Source: Zeugodacus cucurbitae
Taxonomy: Eukaryota; Arthropoda; Insecta; Diptera; Tephritidae
Direction: 5' to 3'
Assembly (NCBI RefSeq): GCF_028554725.1
Contig: NC_071669.1
Span: 35,020,001-35,084,000 of the forward strand
Length of the DNA stretch: 64,000 bases
The translations under genes and the position numbers were made by a program. This document shows positions 12,641 through 24,859 of the stretch, one piece after another (the first letter of the stretch is position 1; every line of letters starts with the position of its first letter). The notes beneath the pieces were generated by a model that saw only the letters and a list, made by a program, of their open reading frames with translations, had not been told where the DNA came from and made no database searches.

Positions 12641-15061
12641 TTTATATATATCTTTTATTAGCACAACACGATATTCACTCGTTTTGAATTCGATTTCAAA
12701 TAAAAATTATTTTGCAACTTACTACCAGTCTAATTGACTTAGTTATTTTCTGAGCCATTGATCAACTAGGTTAATTGATCAACTAGCTTGTATGCGAAAA
12801 GGCTATAGGTCAATAATTTCGCTGGAATGGTTCTTCAAGTAAATTCATCAATTCTGACATTTTTTATTCATCTATATCTTTTAATACTTATTATTGGTAT
12901 AATTACTGAAGATGAAAACTTTAAAATTGCTATTTAAATGAAAATTTAGCTGTACCTCTTGCATTAAATTAACACTTTATAACCACCAAACACGTCGTCA
13001 TCTTTTAGTTGGCACCGTAAATTATGCTACGATAATTTTCAAACAATATGAATTTAATTAAAAACTTGAGGCTAAGCGTGGCGCGTTGCAGTGGCGAGGC
13101 GATGTGATATTGGGAGAACAAAGTTCTGTAAGTAGATGATTGCGACTTCAAAGGAATTTAGTGCGAAAGTTTTAATTAACCATTAAAGTGAGACACGAGA
13201 TGCCGATGGAAATTGCACATCCACACTATAAAGAGCGAAGGTGCAAGGCAAAGCAAAAAATAGTTTGAAAATTGACTAGTAGAAATGAAATAATATTTCT
13301 ATGTGCTTTATTTAATCGAAAATGAGTAAAAGTATTTCAACGGAAAGCTTTAAAATTACAAATTTATGATTGAAATATTAAACACGCCTCTATGTAGTAC
13401 ATACACATATCCATCCCACTACAAATAAATAGTATTTTCCGCTTAACATTCGACCGCAATATTTGCATAATCGTTGACAACATCACACAACAACAAAAAA
13501 GGCACTGCCACAAAGTACAATTGTCCCAAATTGAAATCACCGAGCGTAAGGCAGCAGTGAGCACTGCATTCCTTGCGATTGACACATCATTTCACGGCCT
13601 GTCGCCTTTCAATGCGTCTCTCCGACAACAACAAACCCTTCCATTTTTGACTGTTCACACGCTCCCATCGGCATGCCAACGTGTGTGGGTATGTATATAC
13701 CTTAATAATAGCGAGCAAAAGGCGTAATAATTCACAATAATTTGGAACGTCTCTGCAAATCCTTTTAATATTGTGACTGATGCTCTGCCACAGATAAACC
13801 CACGCAAGGATACAACAGGATAATCACTCAAGCGTATTGCCAACATGTACAGTGTGGTGCCTTACTGAAGTGACAAAAATCTGCATATCAAAAAATCCAA
13901 CGCGAAAGGATTCTCACACACACGCTCTCGCTTAAACCCCTACAGTGAATGCTTTCCCATTGAAATATGTTGCACTACCGAAAATCAAGTGGTTTGTCGC
14001 CTGAAAGCGAATACAACAAACAATACAAACAGGGCTGTCGCATTGTTGTGTAAAAGTGGTGACAGCAACATAAACGCTTAGCATTATCAACGCATCGTTT
14101 ATCAATTTGAAGCGGTTAGTGTGGTAATAAACTTTATTGTTACGCTGAATTGTCAGTCAGCAGTCGCTCAGGTGGCAGCCAACAACAAACCATCCGTATG
14201 CAAGTATTTGCATAAATATTTTTGTATTTTTTTACTTGCAAATGAATGGGAAAAAGGATGATCACGAAAGGTAACATCCAGTGATGAAACGATTAAGCGA
14301 CTTGAATGCTACCCTAACCCCATTGAGCATACATATTTACTCATATTTATCTGTGAAAGTTTGGTGATTCTCTATTTTAGTGCTACAATAAATTTTCAAC
14401 ACAAATAATAAATATATACGATAGGGGTCCATATTCTATGGAAATGGATTCTTATTGTACGAATCGAGATTACATACATATATAGCTTGTCAATATAAGC
14501 CTTCTTCGGTCTTGCTTAAGTTCTGAGGAGTATTATATAGTTATTTCCAATCCAATTCCAATTAATCAAAATTAATTATTAATATATCAGAATACAGTTC
14601 GAAAGAAAATTTATCCTAACATTTATTACCATTCACCGATTGGAAAATTATTTAAAATTCAAATTTCATTAAAACATCTGATGGCTTCTCAGCCGATTTG
14701 TTTTTAGATCGGAGCTCAGTGGTAATAATTGTACTGCGTTATACGTTATTCTTGATGTAGAGGCCTTGGTGGCAAATAAGATGATACTATTCAAAATACG
14801 GTTATATTGGCGTTGTTTTAAACTAGTTTCGATTTTCTGACAATCCAAAGTTTCACTTAATATGAAAAATCTGATTCCTATCAAAGAATGTAACGTTTCC
14901 AACGCTATTTTTATACGCTCCCTACATATTGCACATAGTTTAATATTTGGTGTTGTAGCGGTTGTTTGCAATTTCTACAACTAATTGGGATGACAATGAT
15001 AACTTAAGTAAAAGTTGAGACATCTTAATGAAGCCTAGTTCACGTTTTCCTTGATAGTCCT
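12641..15061. other. Unassigned non-coding DNA
   Basis: No protein motif or element end was found. A 12-base unit TTGATCAACTAG is duplicated at 12758-12769 and 12775-12786. Open frames of up to 100 codons, for example 14971-14669 on the minus strand, carry no recognisable domain. The left limit of the Jockey-like element bounds this stretch. Confidence 0.4.
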
Positions 15062-15080
15062 ATTTTTTTGTTTTTTTTTT
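15062..15080 (-). other. Poly(A) tail of the Jockey-like element
   Basis: On the plus strand this is ATTTTTTTG followed by ten T. It is the A-tail expected at the 3' end of a minus-strand Jockey-type element, 8 bases past the ORF2 stop codon (complement of 15088-15090). Confidence 0.75.
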
Positions 15081-15087
15081 CAATATT

Positions 15088-17553
15088 TCAATATTCCAAT
15101 GGGTTTGGGTGATCACGGAGTTTTGATAAATATTTCAATCTGCCGTCCTCTACTTCTTTCTTTACCATAGGGATACCAAGATCTTTATGGATATTTTCAT
15201 TGCGCATGTACCATGGTGAGCACGTGATTGATCTAAGCATTTTCGATTGGAACCTTTATATTATATCAATATTAGTTGCACAGGTCGTACCCCACAGTTG
15301 AATGCCATACATCCTAATCGGCTTTATGACCGCACTTTGTTGTCTAAGCTAAGTTTAGAGTTTTTATTTAAAATCCAATTTAAATTTGCAGCTCTTATCT
15401 TCATGCACGTTATTTTACTAGATATATGTTTTCTCCTCGTAAGCCTTCTATCTAGGTGAATACCAAGATAGGTAACTTCATTCGCTTGAGGCACTTGAAT
15501 ATTGTTCATTTTTACTGCCGGACACATTTTTGGTCTTAGGGAAAATGTAACGTGCTTACACTTTTGTTCATTTACATTTATACGCCAGTTTGCTAGCCAT
15601 TCTTCGACAGAACTTAAGTGCTTCGCTAATATTCTTGATGCTATAATGTGGCATTTGTTACAACTCACTAAAGCTGCGTCATCCGCAAAAGTTGATGTCA
15701 AAACATTATTAGCAGTTGGAAGATCAGCTGATGTGATGTATGGAGTTGGGCCTAAAACACTGCCCTGTGGTACTCCAGCCCTTATTGAACGTTCATCAGA
15801 TATAAAATCACCTACTTTTACAGCAAATTTTCTATTTTTTAAATAGGACTCCAAGGTTTTATGCAATTGGAAAGGTAAACTTTTTTAATCTTATACATGC
15901 CACACTTTATCAATCGCCTGAGCCACATCTAGATATATAGCAGAACAGTACTCTCTATATTCGAATGCCTTCCTAATTTCATTAGTAATTCTATTTACTT
16001 GCTATACAGTGCCATGTTTTGCACGAAAACCGAATTGGTGCGTTGGTATTACATTATTTTCATGAAGGAAAGGAGACATCTTTGATAGTAACACTTTTTC
16101 AAATATTTTAAACTAAACTAAAAATTGCAGTAAAGAGCAAGGAGAGCACTGTTAAAGCAATATTTGGTAACTCAATTAGCATTTTTGGAGTAATATTATC
16201 GTGGCCTGACGATTTTTTTGGATTAAGGTCTTTTATGATACTAACAATTTCAGTAGTTGAAGTCTTAATAGACCCAAGCGACTCGTTTGCGGTATTGTGG
16301 ATGATTGGCAACTTAAAATTGTTCTTTGGGCAATTTGATTGAAATACCTTTTCTAGGTGATTTGTAAAACAATTTGCCTTATCTTCGTCACTTCGTGCCC
16401 AATTACCATTTGACTGTCTTATAGGCATGTTGGAATCTACCGGTGGCTTAAAAGACTTTTGGGCTTTCCAAAGAGAGTTTCGCTTGGTAGAATTTGGACA
16501 CAGTTTTTTTATATAATTTTCAGTGCTGTATTCTTCCTCGCGTTTAAGCGCTTTTTTTAACTTACGTACAGCAGATTTCAGTTGACGCTGAGTAGAAGGA
16601 GAGCGATGTATCCGCCATTCGCATCAAACTCGCCTTTTTTCGTTCACAAGCTATTCTATTTCATTATTAGTCATTTTTCTAAAAACATTAATGTTTCTTT
16701 TTGGTGTTGCCAAGACAGCTGCAGTAATTCCTACATTATTAAATTCTTCTGTTATCTGTTATCAATATCTATACCTGTATTTATTTTTAAATCTATATTA
16801 ATGTGGCTACTGATATAATTTCTATATTTCAACCAGTTTGTTTTATGAGTTGTTAGAGAAACTTTCGGCTCAACTATCATGGGCTGTTCGCATAACTTTA
16901 TTAGTACAGGAGAATGATCAGAAGATAAGTCAGTACATGTATCTGCTGTTATTAGCGATCTATCTATATTTTTGACTACAGCAAAATCTATTAAGTCTGG
17001 TATTTTGTTTCTATCACTGGGCCAGTATGTCGGCTTACCAGGAGATATTATATCAAGGTTATTGTGCTTATTTATAATAGTGTAGTACAGCTGCCGTCCT
17101 TTCGGATTAATAAGACGTGAGCACCAGTACATGTGTTTTGCATTGTAATCCACCTGCTAGAAATCTTGGACCTAGCGTTCCAAAAAAGTCTTTAACTTCG
17201 CAATCTGTAATTTTAAACCGAGGTGGACAATATATAGCAGTTAGATTGAGGCCAGAACCACGATTTTTCAAAGACATTGTTGTAGCTTGTAACTGAGCTG
17301 TAGCATGCGGTTCTAAAGCGTGGTGGCTTAACCGATTTCTAACCAATACTGCTGTTCCACCGTGCGCCTTTCCATCTGGATGATTTGTAGCATGAAATCT
17401 ATATCCCGGTATAAAGAAATTGTTCTTATTTGATAAATGAGTTTCTGACAGTAGCATAACATCTATGCTTTTTTCAGTCAGAAATCGTATTAACTCCATT
17501 TTGTGTTGGTTTACACCGTTGGCATTCCATATACAAATATTTAGTACACTCAT
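15088..17553 (-). pseudogene. Jockey-like ORF2: endonuclease and reverse transcriptase, broken
   Basis: ORF2 normally nicks the target DNA and reverse-transcribes the element RNA there. The endonuclease begins at the ATG at 17553 (MSVLNICIWNANGV) and shows SETHL, GGTAVLVR, then after a frameshift near 17150 DYNAKHMYW and SSDHSPV, the usual APE catalytic landmarks. The RT part shows LNPKKSSGHDNITPKML (near 16200), then loses a segment near 16110, then shows YLDVAQAIDKVWH, AGVPQGSVLGPT and TFADDAAL. The C-terminal block has YGIQLWGTT and ends HPNPLEY. At least two frameshifts, an internal deletion and an in-frame stop in the C-terminal region (near 15265) make it non-functional. Start and stop are inferred across frames. 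Confidence 0.85.
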
Positions 17554-18880
17554 TTTTTAAATAATAAGGTCTGTAGCATTTGGTCTTGTGATTTGATTAA
17601 ATCTTGGATCATGTTTTGCATGCTAGACATAAATTGTGTCATACATTGAGTGAGGTTTAGGATCATATTTTCAATACCTCCATTAGGTGGATTTTGGGGT
17701 TGTTGCATTTGCACAACGCTGCCTTTTAGCACATTTGCATAGCTTCCTTGGATAAGACTATTCTTAGAATTACCAGGTTTCGAACTCTGGTCTGTAATTT
17801 CTATAATTTCGTTACGAGGGATATTCATCATTTGGTTACGACGAGCTTGAATTCCCAGCGATAATTTTGATTTCAAGTCTTTATATACAGGGCATCCTCT
17901 GTAGTTAGCAGTGTGATTTCCTCCACAATTACTACATTTTTTAAGAGTACATTTTGATGGGTGTAAATCACCACATACCACACAGACACTGCGTAGAGTG
18001 CAATAAGACTTGGTATGCCATTACTCTTGGCATTTGGTGCATTGTACCGGACCATTTCTTTTATGAGGTTCTTCAACGGTAATTCTACGATGTAACAAAT
18101 ATTTTAAGTTGTATATTGGATGGGTTTCATTATTTTTAATTGGGTTAGAGTTTGGCAGCAATTCGACTTTAAACATTGGTTATGGTACCTTATTTGTATT
18201 GAAGATATTTACCACATTTTTAATTCCAAAGTCGCATTCTTCAAGGGCTTCTTTGACATCATTAGATTCTACCGAAGACTCTATGCTTTTTACAACAACA
18301 ACTAGGCTTTCCAAGTTCTTCAGTTGATAAGAATAATATTTGACAAATATTTCACTATATCTACAAAACTTTTCTCAGTATAGGGCTGTATTTTAGTTTC
18401 ATCTTTTTTCAAAGGCACTATATGAAAATTGTTAGTACCTACAATTTCACTTAGTTTTGCAACAAGTACATTTGAGCTACGCTCTCGCAAATATATTGGC
18501 GGTTGCTTGGCATTCACGACTGTGGTGGTGCCCTTCGCATCGTCGTTCGATCCATTGCTTAGTATGGCAAATCTGTTGCCATTTAAAGTTCCTGGCTTAT
18601 TTGTATCAAGCGTGGCGGGTTGGAATTTTTTGGAATTGACCGCTGACTTTAAAGGACTTGATTTCCTTTTAATATTGACGTAGCGGTCAATACCAATCTG
18701 TACAGTTTGTACTTTTCTCTTTGGTACATGCTCACCTTGCATTGTTTTTTTCATTTTTGTCCGCTCGTTTGCTGATATCTCTAGTCCTATGAAGTTGATA
18801 TCGTCAATTTCGATATCCGAACTACATTCTAAGTTACAATGGGAAAGTGGGTAAACTCGGAAAATAACCATATTTATCAC
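17550..18880 (-). pseudogene. Jockey-like ORF1 (gag-like, zinc knuckles), broken
   Basis: Encodes the RNA-binding particle protein of a Jockey-type element. The first 186 codons (18880-18320) include QPPIYLRERSSNVLVAKL, the motif preceding the gag RNA-binding region. After frameshifts the zinc knuckles follow: CTKCQE, then a stop codon where one residue is expected, then WHTKSYC (near 18020); CVVCGDLHPSKC; and CSNCGGNHTANYRGC. This gives three CCHC boxes as in Jockey and I elements. The reading ends MLQTLLFKK, and its TGA overlaps the ATG of ORF2 in an ATGA, the usual tight ORF1/ORF2 coupling. At least two breaks interrupt it. Confidence 0.8.
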
Positions 18881-18900
18881 CGTACAACTGTTAAGCTGAA

Positions 18901-19332
18901 CTACTAAAAGGTAGAGTATTAATTGACATAATTAGCCTACATGCTGATAAGTTTACTAAGTCCGACAATGACATGCTTACCACATGAAAAATTAAATGTA
19001 TTGGGTCGTGTGGTTTTTTCAAAATTTCAACGTATATTTTAGAAAACCATATAACTACAATAGGATTATTCAAAGTATTACATTCATTAATTTTCACATC
19101 GCAAAGAAGTTCACTGGCTTATACGTACCAGAGACAGACGAGCAAAATTAATGGACATTAAAAAATACTAATGCGCATAGAAATTTTATGGTAACAGACG
19201 GAAAACTTGTGTAATTAGACAGCTGATTGGGAAATCTGCTTATCATTAGAAAGTAGTGGACGAATCTATCAGATCTGCATTAAAATGGGTCAAATGCGCA
19301 AGTTATAAGTTAGTTTAATTTTATATTTCAAA
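18901..19332. other. Unassigned non-coding DNA
   Basis: Spacer between the 5' side of the Jockey-like element and the next GAGAGTATA copy. Part of it may be 5' untranslated sequence of the Jockey element. No motif is seen. Confidence 0.4.
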
Positions 19333-19361
19333 CAAGTAAGGAAAGGCTAAGTTCGGGTGAA

Positions 19362-19375
19362 ACCGAACATTTTAT
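19362..19375 (+). repeat. Target-site duplication, left copy
   Basis: ACCGAACATTTTAT, identical to 20007-20020, flanks the RTE-like insertion in copy E. Confidence 0.9.
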
Positions 19376-20006
19376 GTATGTGTATGTGATTGGCGTTGCA
19401 ACCGTTTAGCCGGTTATAGCCGAATCGACGATAGTGCGCCACCTGTCTCTCTCCTTCGCAGTTCGGCGCCAGTTGGAGATCCCAAGTGTAACCAGGTCGC
19501 TCTCCACCTGGTCCCTCCAACGGAGTGGAGGCCTTCCCCTTCCTCGGCTTCCTCCGGGGGGTACTGCATCGAACACTTTCAGGGCTGGAGTGTTTTCGTC
19601 CATTCGGACAACATGACCTAGCCAGCGTAGCCGCTGTCTTTTTATTCGCTGAACTATGTCAATGTCGTCGTATAACTCGTACAGCTCATCGTTCAAGCGT
19701 CTGCGGTATTCGCCGTTGCCAATGTTCTGAGGACCATAAATCTTGCGCAAAATTTTCCTCTCGAAAACTCCTAGTGTCGTCTCATCTGATGTTGACATCG
19801 TCCAAGCTTCTGCACCGTAAAGCAGGACGGGAATGATAAGCGACTTGTAGAGCTTGATTTTGGTTCGTCGAGAGAGGACTTTACTGTTCAATTGCCTACT
19901 CAGTCCAAAGTAGCACCTGTTGGCAAGAGTTATTCTGCGCTGGATTTCGAGGCTGACATTGTTCGTGTTGTTGATGCTGGTTCCCAGGTATACGAAATTA
20001 TCTACG
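19376..20006 (-). mobile_element. 5'-truncated RTE-like non-LTR retrotransposon insertion
   Basis: A 631-bp 3' fragment bounded by a perfect 14-bp target duplication, ACCGAACATTTTAT (19362-19375 and 20007-20020). The 3' end (left side) finishes in short CACATACACATAC-type repeats rather than poly(A), as in RTE-type elements. The 5' end is truncated inside the C-terminal domain of the RT protein at GTCGTAGATAATTT. This is a clean signature of target-primed reverse transcription into copy E. Confidence 0.9.
19406..20006 (-). pseudogene. RTE-like ORF2, C-terminal fragment
   Basis: Encodes the region downstream of the RT catalytic core. It begins VVDNFVYLGTSINNTNNV, continues through RRTKIKLYKSLIIPVLLYG, AEAWTMSTSDE and RLRWLGHVVRMDENTPALK, and ends IVDSAITG before the stop. 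The WLGHVVRM block and the GRPPLRWRDQV block are the familiar C-terminal signature of arthropod RTE-type ORFs often mislabelled as craniofacial development protein 2. The open frame extends 37 codons upstream into repeat DNA of copy E (to 20119); that extension is not element protein. RTE clade assignment is from memory. Confidence 0.8.
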
Positions 20007-20020
20007 ACCGAACATTTTAT
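20007..20020 (+). repeat. Target-site duplication, right copy
   Basis: Second copy of the 14-bp duplication. The last 12 bases of it (from CGAACA) recur at 42311 in the 42-kb element although no independent target site exists there. See the finding on the shared junction. Confidence 0.9.
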
Positions 20021-21401
20021 ACTCCCGCAATTTATTGATATAGTTTTTTTAAGATAACATACAATTTGACCCATATATTCGACATAAAGTCCAATAGAAT
20101 AACGAAAATCATCATACATATATAGTCATATAGTATATGAGGGCTGAGGTAATTCCTGAACCGATTTCAATATTAAGCCCATCGTATTTTTGAAAAGCCC
20201 TTAATTAGGTATATACTAGCTAGGGGAAATTATGAACTGATTTTAACCATTTTTGGTGAAGAGACACACTATTAGAAGAAGAATATTAATTTATTAATTA
20301 AATTAAGATATCTGATAGATTTACCGATATTTTCGGTGAAAATTTACCCGAAGGCACTGAATTCTTCATATTCGCTATCCGGGCATCGAAAAGTTATAGT
20401 CCGATTTCTAAATTTTTTCACATGTTATGATCTGATACTAATCACATACAGTAGTTGTGTAAAGTTTTATTACACTATCTTCATTGGTTCGTTATGTATA
20501 TATTATAAAGTGAAGGATGAGATGGAATTCAAAATTGGGTTATATAGAAAGTAGTCGTGGTTGTGAACCGATTCACACGTGTCATCAGGGTGTCAAGAAA
20601 ATGCTATATACCGAATTTCATTAAAATCGGCGGAGCCGTTCCTAAGATATGGTTTTTGACCCACAAGTGTGCAACGCCACGCCCATTTTCCATTTTGTAA
20701 AAAAATCTCAGTGCAGCTTCCTTCTGCCATTTCTTATGTAAAATTTGGTGTTTCTGACGTTTTTCGTTAGTGAGTTAACGCACTTTTAGTAATTTTCAAC
20801 CTAACCTTTGTATGGGAGGTCGATTTCCGCTATTTTCGTAGCGTATGATGGGGTACGTAAGCGAAACGACTGCAGTAAGTTTGGTTTGTTTAGCTTTATT
20901 GGTTTGCGAAATATATACAAAAAACCTATTTGTGGGCGTGGTCCCCTTTCCCAAAAAAATACATCCAAATATGCCCCTTCCCAGTGCGATCCTTTGTACC
21001 AAATTTTACTTTTATAACTTTATTTATAGCTTAGTTATGACACTTTATGTGTTTTCGATTTTCGCCATTTTGTGGGCGTGGCTGTGACCCGATTTTGCTC
21101 ATTTTCAAAAACAACCCTCTCACGGTCCCAAGGAATATTTGTACCAAGTTTCGTCAAAATATCTTAATTTTTACTCAAGTTACAGCTTTACAGATGACAG
21201 ACGGACGGACGGACAGACATCCGGATTTGAAATATACTCGTCACCCTGATCACTTTGGTATATATGACTCTAATTCTAACTCTTTTTGTTTTAGGTGTTC
21301 CAAACAACCGTTATGTGAACAAAACTATTACACTCTCTTAACAACTTTTGTTGCGAGAGTATAATAACAATGCACAAATATCAATTTTCCTGAGGTACAT
21401 A

Positions 21402-21428
21402 CAGTGAAACCTCTGTTGGACGGACACT
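21402..21428 (+). repeat. Isolated pogo/Tigger-like terminus
   Basis: CAGTGAAACCTCTGTTGG leading into CGGACACT, preceded by TA, matches the terminal layout of the element at 8887-9516 and of Tigger-type ends generally. No partner terminus was found within the following kilobase, so it is probably a truncated element. Confidence 0.5.
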
Positions 21429-23147
21429 CTTTTTGTTCCCCCATGAGAGGTGTCAGACACCTTACAGCATCTGTCATATATGTATGTATGCTTGGCGGAA
21501 AGATTTTACAAATACACCATTGAATTAAGAAGAATATGTAGATTTTGTCCATATTTTGAATTTTTTAGAAACTATATCCTATAATTAATAATTATTATCT
21601 AAAAAACTTTTCGAACTTCGAAACAAAATAAAATCGGAAAATTAATTTTTTTACTCTCAACTGTCTCAATCACCGAGAAAAAACCAATACGTTTACGATC
21701 ACCATTTATTCAATACTAGAAAATCTATTAACGGAATTATTAGTTGAAAGTTAAATGCTTGATAAAAAGGGCAGCCGTTTGCCGTTTAGATTATCTCTAC
21801 TCAAAATTCTGGAGTACCTGGTAGCAATAAAAATGTTTACCACACCGTTGACCAAATTGCATGTAAAATGTTTGGCATTTCCTGCATACAAGTGGTAGGA
21901 GTACCTGATCGGCAGTCGGCTGTCGGCCATAAGAGCCGCCTTCCTAGGCAAGCCACAAATTATACAATTTTGCAATTTTTTCTAAAGCTGTCATTCTAGT
22001 TTTTTTTTGCTTTGCCGCTGACATTGCGGAAACAGCGAGCTGACATGTAGAGGAAGCATTGGGCTAAGGTTTCCCGCTTCCGTTGCTGCCATTACGGCTA
22101 TGAGAGCCGTTGCTTTTTTCTTTAACGCTGTTGAGTGGTTAACAAAACATGGCTAATACTTGCATGACAGGCTCACATTCATAACTGTCATGCTGCCACA
22201 TAAACCGGTGGGGTAAGTGATGTAAACGAAATTATGCGCTCATAATTTGTTTTCATTTCTTCCCTGAATCAACCGCGAAATACAGCGAAAACGGCGAATT
22301 AATGGCGATACGAAGCGGGGGTAAATGGTAAACGTAAATGGCATTTGGCAAACATTTTTCTTTCTTCCAACTGGCAGGATACAAATAAAATCACAACCTT
22401 TTGAAAAAATTAATTTGTTTTAGCACTAACTTATGTTTGTCCATACTCGTTTATGCTTATCTCTGTTTTATATATCTATATTATATTATCTTATATTAAG
22501 TACACAAATATAACTAGAAGCCAACTTCAGCTCTTATTCATATACCTATTAAGTATATAAATACAAGTACTACATTATGTTAACAGCACGTTTTAAATCA
22601 CTTTATTACATGCAAATTACTCGTCATAAATCATACTATATGTTCTTTACATTGCTTTAATACTGCCACAAATTATGAAATATGTACGCATTTAACGCGT
22701 ATGCAGAGAAATTGCTTAAGAAAATACTTACAATAGACAAATTGATTTAACCAGCACTGTATGCGTCGATCCCCATGAACTCTGTTTGAGGTAGCATTAT
22801 CTTAACAGTTGAGATACAATACATATGTATATCAATGGTTAGTCACGTTCAGCAAATAAGGTAAGGAATTATGGGTAATTAGACGAAAATTAACAAAATC
22901 GCTCCAACTGGCCATTAAATATCTTCCGTTCATTTGATGTATGATTAAATATTAGTTTGATCCAGTTTTAAACAAAACTAAAACGGTGTAATAGCCGAGA
23001 CATTGAGAAATACTTTAGTAGCTGAACTTTATACTTGATCTAATGGCTCTTCGAATACTCGTTGTATGACCCCTAATTTTATACTACTCTGTTTCGACAT
23101 TTAGTTGAAATTTATATAAATATAAACAAGTTATATATAAAGTTATT
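21429..23147. other. Unassigned non-coding DNA
   Basis: No recognisable motif, terminal repeat or open frame of note. A short 74-codon minus frame at 21975-21751 has no domain. Confidence 0.4.
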
Positions 23148-23568
23148 TATACCAAACTGATCAGAATATCGAGTAGGTTTAAAATTCGGATGTCTGTCTG
23201 TCCGTCCGTCCGTCCGTGCAAGCTATAACTTGAGTAAAACTTGAGATATCTTATTGAAACTCGGTACACGTGTATCTTGGCACTATGGTAATGCCGGTAT
23301 TATAGATGGGTGTCACTTCCCATAGGCACTCCATTAGCAGCATGCAAATGAATGATATCGGATTTTAAATCTCTCAGATATGTCAAAAAAGAACGAAATT
23401 GTGTCAATACATTCTCTAGCCCCCATATTCTTATATGCGGATTTTCAAATTTATGGTGAATTTTGGTCGCAGAAATAGTTCAAATTGTGTATTATTTTAA
23501 ATAAATAAATTGCGAGAGTTTAAAATGTTCGGTTACATCTAACTTAGCTCTTTCTTAATTATTTTCAT
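23148..23568 (-). repeat. GAGAGTATA repeat, copy F (both ends, middle deleted)
   Basis: On the minus strand it begins near a degenerate AAGAAAGAGCTAAG end with TTGCGAGAG (as TTTAAACTCTCGCAA) and continues to the GGACGGACGGACAGACAG block and the TACCAAACTGATCAG (CTGATCAGTTTGGTA) block. The GAGAGTATA terminus itself is missing. Much of the central part is deleted and the copy is more diverged than C or E. Confidence 0.7.
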
Positions 23569-24859
23569 ATGTCAGTCCAGTGCAACATGTTAGAGTTCAT
23601 GGTATACTTGTCACTCGGTTCGGAATAGAAATTAAGTATAGGCATAAATAAGTAGGAAAGAAAAAGGTAGTTCTCTGCTATTCGACCTCAATTTATCTGC
23701 GGTAGAATAATATTCATTCACAATAATTTTCTCTCAATCGAACATTCGCTAAGACATTACCGACGTATTCATGAAAATGCTAATACATATTTACCACAAT
23801 AATTTTTTTTTCTTTCCTGTGGGCATTTTTATCATCCTATAAAAACAATTTTCAAGGCAATAAATGGAAACAAGCACACAACAACAACAAAGCCTGTCTA
23901 ATAAAAAATAATAAAGGGTTTAATTTTTTTTGGTTTCTCAAATACACGTACGCACAAAACATCAAAGGTTTTTATACCTTACCCGCGCTTCACTTCATGC
24001 CAATCGATTTCCGTACTTTAAAATCTAATAACAATTCACTGACATAGTTAACTAAAATTGGTTCAAATAAGTATGTATTGGTAAGTATTATTGATAGACC
24101 ACCACAAACCCTAAATAAGTAGATCATTTTCCGTACACATGTGCATACCATATATGTACATATACATATGTAAGTACGTATATAGACCATTAACCAATTC
24201 ATTCACAAAACTACGCGTCTACAATCTATCCTTTATCGCCCGTTTGAACGACTTGGGAGTATTGCAATCAATTTACCACCAATATGGTGGGTAGCAGTTA
24301 GCGGTTGAAAGTAGCATTAACTTCTAAAGTTTTCATATATATTGAAGAGCAATTGGTCAATTAATCCCAAAAGGCCGGTCAAAAAGTATGCTGATATATA
24401 AGGGACAACGTCAGAAATTTATTTTACATTTAGCAGGTGATTAGACCGGTGACTTCTTCCAATTTATTTTACACACTTTTTCTACTTGCAACAATGATTG
24501 TTACATTAAATTTACTTTGCTCTTGATACAATTACAGCCTTCTGCTACTCCGAAAATAAGAAACTTTTTTCCTTAAATAATAACAATAAAAGGTTGTCAC
24601 ACTTAACCATAAATAAGAGACATAGTAAGAAAGTGGAGAGAAATCCCTCAATAACTTTCAAAGCTTTGTGGCGATGTATGCAACTTTGAATGTTCGATTA
24701 CAGCCGATCTATGGTTGTATCTAGAATGAAGAGAGGAAGGGAAATAATTAATCCCCTCTTGTATTCTTTAATATTTATATAAAATATTAAATTATTTCGA
24801 ATGTTTTACCTATATACACACCGATTATTTTGGAACAGATTCAATCCTAACGCATTTTT
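23569..24859. other. Unassigned non-coding DNA
   Basis: No coding or transposon signal. A short AACAACAAC run occurs at about 23879-23890. Confidence 0.4.

Larger units (their letters stand above)
15062..18900 (-). mobile_element. Jockey-like non-LTR retrotransposon, near complete but inactive
   Basis: Read leftward: a gag-like ORF1 (18880-17550), an overlapping ORF2 with endonuclease and reverse transcriptase (17553-15088), then an A-tail seen as a T-run at 15062-15080. Gag zinc knuckles followed by an APE-type endonuclease, an FADD-type RT and a poly(A) tail indicate the Jockey clade. The stop codon of ORF2 lies only 8 bases from the A-tail. Several frameshifts and stops show it is dead. 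The 5' end is not sharply defined; I see no convincing target duplication near 18.9-19.3 kb. The missing palm segment indicates an internal deletion of roughly 50-70 codons near 16110. Confidence 0.85.
19333..21363 (+). mobile_element. GAGAGTATA repeat, copy E, split by an RTE-like insertion
   Basis: Starts CAAGTAAGGAAAGGCTAAG and ends TTGCGAGAGTATA, so it is full length in outline. It is interrupted after GAAACCGAACATTTTAT at 19375 and resumes at 20007. Removing the inserted 631 bp and one 14-bp duplication gives about 1386 bp, close to copy C. The 5' third matches copy D and the 3' part matches copies B, C and G. The insertion shows that this repeat predates at least one round of RTE-like retrotransposition. 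Confidence 0.85.

Noticed and set aside
15502..15846. 114-codon plus-strand frame
   Set aside because: Antisense shadow of the Jockey-like RT, which has clear motifs on the minus strand.
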